A DNA stretch of 5,412 nt. It comes from Betaproteobacteria bacterium (lineage in GTDB: Bacteria; Pseudomonadota; Gammaproteobacteria; Burkholderiales; Sulfuriferulaceae). Under the pieces are notes generated by a model. It did no database searches. It was not told the origin of the DNA and was given only the letters and a program-made list of their open reading frames with translations. Shown in pieces: positions 4,207-5,412 of this stretch. The stretch spans positions 413 through 5,824 of the forward strand of contig DMQT01000045.1 of NCBI GenBank assembly GCA_003455595.1. Direction: 5' to 3'. The translations under genes were made by a program, and so were the position numbers. How positions within the stretch are numbered: position 1 is the first letter of the stretch; every line of letters starts with the position of its first letter.

Positions 4207-5115
4207 TTACGCTTTTCCCTGCTTGACCACCTGCATCGCCGCCGCCACCATCGAACCCATGTTGGATAAATCACCCGGCAAAATCAGCGTGTTGCCCTGC
4301 TTGGCAAGGTTGCCGAACGCCTCGACGTATTTCTCAGCGACTTTCAGGTTGACGGCATCCATGCCGCCGGGTTCCTGCATGGCGGCGGCCATTTTGCGGA
4401 TGGCTTCGGCGGTGGCCGTGGCGGTGAGCAGTATCGCCTGCGCCTGACCTTCGGCCTGGTTGATGGCAGCCTGTTTCTGGCCTTCGGATTCGCGGATGGC
4501 GGCGGTCATCGCGCCTTCGGCGAGATTGATTTCTTGCTGACGCTTGCCCTCGGATTGCGCCACCATGGCGCGTTTTTCGCGTTCGGCTGTGATTTGCGTT
4601 TGCATCGAGCGCAGCACCGCGTCGGGCGGGGTGATGTCCTTGATTTCGTAGCGCAGCACTTTTACGCCCCAGTTCGGGCTGGCTTCGTCGAGCGCGGCGA
4701 TCACGGCACGGTTGATGTCGTTGCGTTCCTCCAGCAGGCGGTCGAGCTCGCGCTTGCCGCATTCTGAGCGCAGGCTGGTTTGCGCCAGCTGCACAATCGC
4801 CATCTGGAAATCCGCCGTACCGTAGCTGGCGAGCTTGGGGTGGGTGACCTGGAAGAAGATCACGCCGTCGATCTGCACCTGGGTGTTGTCTTTGGTGATG
4901 CAGACTTGCGGCTGCACGTCGAGCGGCACTTCCTTGAGCGAATGCTTGTAGGCGATGCGGTCGATAAACGGCAACACGATGTTGAGGCCGGGCAGCAGGC
5001 TGCCGTGAAAGCGGCCCAGCCGTTCGACTACCCAGGCGTTTTGCTGCGGCACGATCTTGATGGCGCTGGCGACGAAGATGGCGACGACGACGAGAAAAAT
5101 CAGGGTGATTTCCAT
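4207..5115 (-). CDS. qmcA: SPFH/Band 7 membrane protein, stomatin-like (QmcA/paraslipin type)
   Basis: This 302-aa protein is close to the length of E. coli QmcA (about 305). It starts with an N-terminal membrane helix (about 3-22) and continues into the SPFH domain: IVPQQNAWVVERLGRFHGSL (21-40), PGLNIVLPFIDRI (42-54), the VQIDGVIFFQV strand (80-90), LRSECGKRELDRLLEER (115-131) and WGVKVLRYEIKDITPP (149-164). From about 175 to 245 comes a long charged, Ala/Glu-rich coiled coil (EREKRAMVAQSEGKRQQEI), then a hydrophobic C-terminal region ending NTLILPGDLSNMGSMVAAAM. Such proteins oligomerise in the inner membrane and are implicated in organising membrane domains and in membrane protein quality control, often with NfeD partners. 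The NfeD gene lies directly upstream with an 11-nt gap; AAAGG, 8 nt before the ATG, overlaps the NfeD stop, so the two are probably translationally coupled. The other-frame ORFs across it are shadows. The gene symbol rests on family resemblance. Confidence 0.95.
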   Translation of the reverse strand: MEITLIFLVVVAIFVASAIKIVPQQNAWVVERLGRFHGSLLPGLNIVLPFIDRIAYKHSLKEVPLDVQPQVCITKDNTQVQIDGVIFFQVTHPKLASYGTADFQMAIVQLAQTSLRSECGKRELDRLLEERNDINRAVIAALDEASPNWGVKVLRYEIKDITPPDAVLRSMQTQITAEREKRAMVAQSEGKRQQEINLAEGAMTAAIRESEGQKQAAINQAEGQAQAILLTATATAEAIRKMAAAMQEPGGMDAVNLKVAEKYVEAFGNLAKQGNTLILPGDLSNMGSMVAAAMQVVKQGKA

Positions 5116-5126
5116 TATGAATGCCT

Positions 5127-5412
5127 TTATTTTTGTGCGGAAAGTATCAGGGTATTGCCACGAATTTCATGAATCACGCAGTGCTGCGGCTGGCCGGGCT
5201 CGCCTTCCAGCAGGCGCGCATCCCACTCGGCACCACGATAGCTGACGCGTGCCGTGCCGTCGTCGCGCCAGGCGCTGACAGTCACCGGTTGCCCCAGGTC
5301 GAGATTGTTGTCAGCGGGTTTGCCCGTCGCCGGGCGACGCCGCAGCCACACCACACCACACCACGCCACGCCACGCCACGCCACGCCACGCCACGCCACG
5401 CCACGCCACGCC
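5127..5412 (-). CDS. NfeD-family membrane protein, C-terminal part with repeat-encoded segment
   Basis: The frame enters from the right edge and ends at the TAA at 5129-5127. The last 70 or so residues form the soluble NfeD OB-fold domain: LGQPVTVSAWRDDGTARVSY, then RGAEWDARLL, then a Gly/Pro turn and HCVIHEIRGNTLIL near the end. Before this lies WLRRRPA, the basic stretch that normally follows the last transmembrane helix in short NfeD proteins (YbbJ type). Upstream, where that helix should be, the DNA is a 5-bp microsatellite translated as GVAWR repeated, with Arg every fifth residue, a poor membrane helix. A GTG inside the repeat could be taken as a start, but this would be an artefact; the gene begins outside the window. 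NfeD proteins partner SPFH proteins, and here the SPFH gene follows 11 nt downstream. The OB-fold identity is firm; the repeat could be native, an expansion that has damaged the protein, or an assembly artefact at a sequence end. Confidence 0.8.
   Translation of the reverse strand, partial: AWRGVAWRGVAWRGVAWCGVVWLRRRPATGKPADNNLDLGQPVTVSAWRDDGTARVSYRGAEWDARLLEGEPGQPQHCVIHEIRGNTLILSAQK
5346..5412. repeat. Pentanucleotide microsatellite (CCACR, at least 13 units)
   Basis: Three CCACA units (5346-5360) are followed by ten perfect CCACG units (5361-5410) and two more bases up to the window end, so the array may continue. It lies inside the NfeD frame. Because 5 is not a multiple of 3, a change of one or two units shifts the frame, while three units (15 bp) add five residues, GVAWR. 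All three frames of the repeat on the minus strand lack stops. Confidence 0.95.

Noticed and set aside
4184..4212. GCGTAA/TTACGC inverted repeat followed by TTTT on the plus strand
   Set aside because: It would terminate plus-strand transcription, but no plus-strand gene precedes it. The arms are 6 bp with a 17-nt gap and overlap the end of the SPFH gene, so chance is more likely.
4334..4762. 142-aa minus-strand ORF inside the SPFH gene
   Set aside because: It is an Arg-rich out-of-frame reading of the coiled-coil region, while the SPFH frame is intact over its full length.
4780..5172. 130-aa plus-strand ORF
   Set aside because: It is antisense to the SPFH N-terminal half and to the NfeD end. 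The pattern of repeated His, Asp and Val is typical of the reverse complement of a conserved gene.
5346..5412. CRISPR-like repeat array
   Set aside because: The unit is 5 bp with no spacers; this is a microsatellite.

Overview
The window reads as chromosomal DNA of a Gram-negative proteobacterium. The evidence is an MFS drug-efflux family N-terminus, a periplasmic DsrE-like protein with a Sec signal, a lipobox protein, and a stomatin-like (QmcA-type) SPFH gene directly behind an NfeD gene. Beta- or gammaproteobacteria is my best guess from protein style; this is inference. Almost every convincing gene lies on the minus strand. The exception is a small plus-strand ORF near 1182-1373.

Reading from the right edge along the minus strand: the C-terminal part of an NfeD-type membrane protein (5127 to beyond 5412) is followed 11 nt later by the SPFH/stomatin-like gene (4207-5115), so the two look translationally coupled. 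The NfeD frame enters the window through a perfect 5-bp microsatellite (13 CCACR units on the plus strand), the most striking structural feature here. Beyond the SPFH stop lies a pair of overlapping, mutually exclusive hairpins (4111-4157). Next comes a lipoprotein gene whose lipobox and body sit in different frames (3383-3968), then a seven-cysteine GFA-family gene (2798-3196). The lipoprotein and GFA genes are separated by a long perfect hairpin flanked by sequences matching integron attC core sites. With a third core-like site just past the GFA stop, this makes the GFA gene look like a mobile cassette, though no integrase is visible and the evidence is suggestive only.

The left half holds about 570 bases with no convincing gene (2224-2797). 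It continues with a Ser/Gly/Asp-rich protein of 227 aa with two DxDxDxD clusters and a His-rich patch (1540-2223), its GAAA-loop terminator (1390-1416), the 63-aa plus-strand ORF, the DsrE-like secreted protein (495-1019) with a clean terminator (429-460), and finally the first 92 codons of an MFS transporter running off the left edge.

The only pair with an established joint role is NfeD and SPFH, linked to membrane-domain organisation and membrane protein quality control. The genes between 2200 and 4100 look like accessory material between conserved blocks. I see no complete new defence or mobile system. The best leads are the microsatellite in NfeD, the cassette-like GFA unit, and the Ser/Asp-rich orphan protein.
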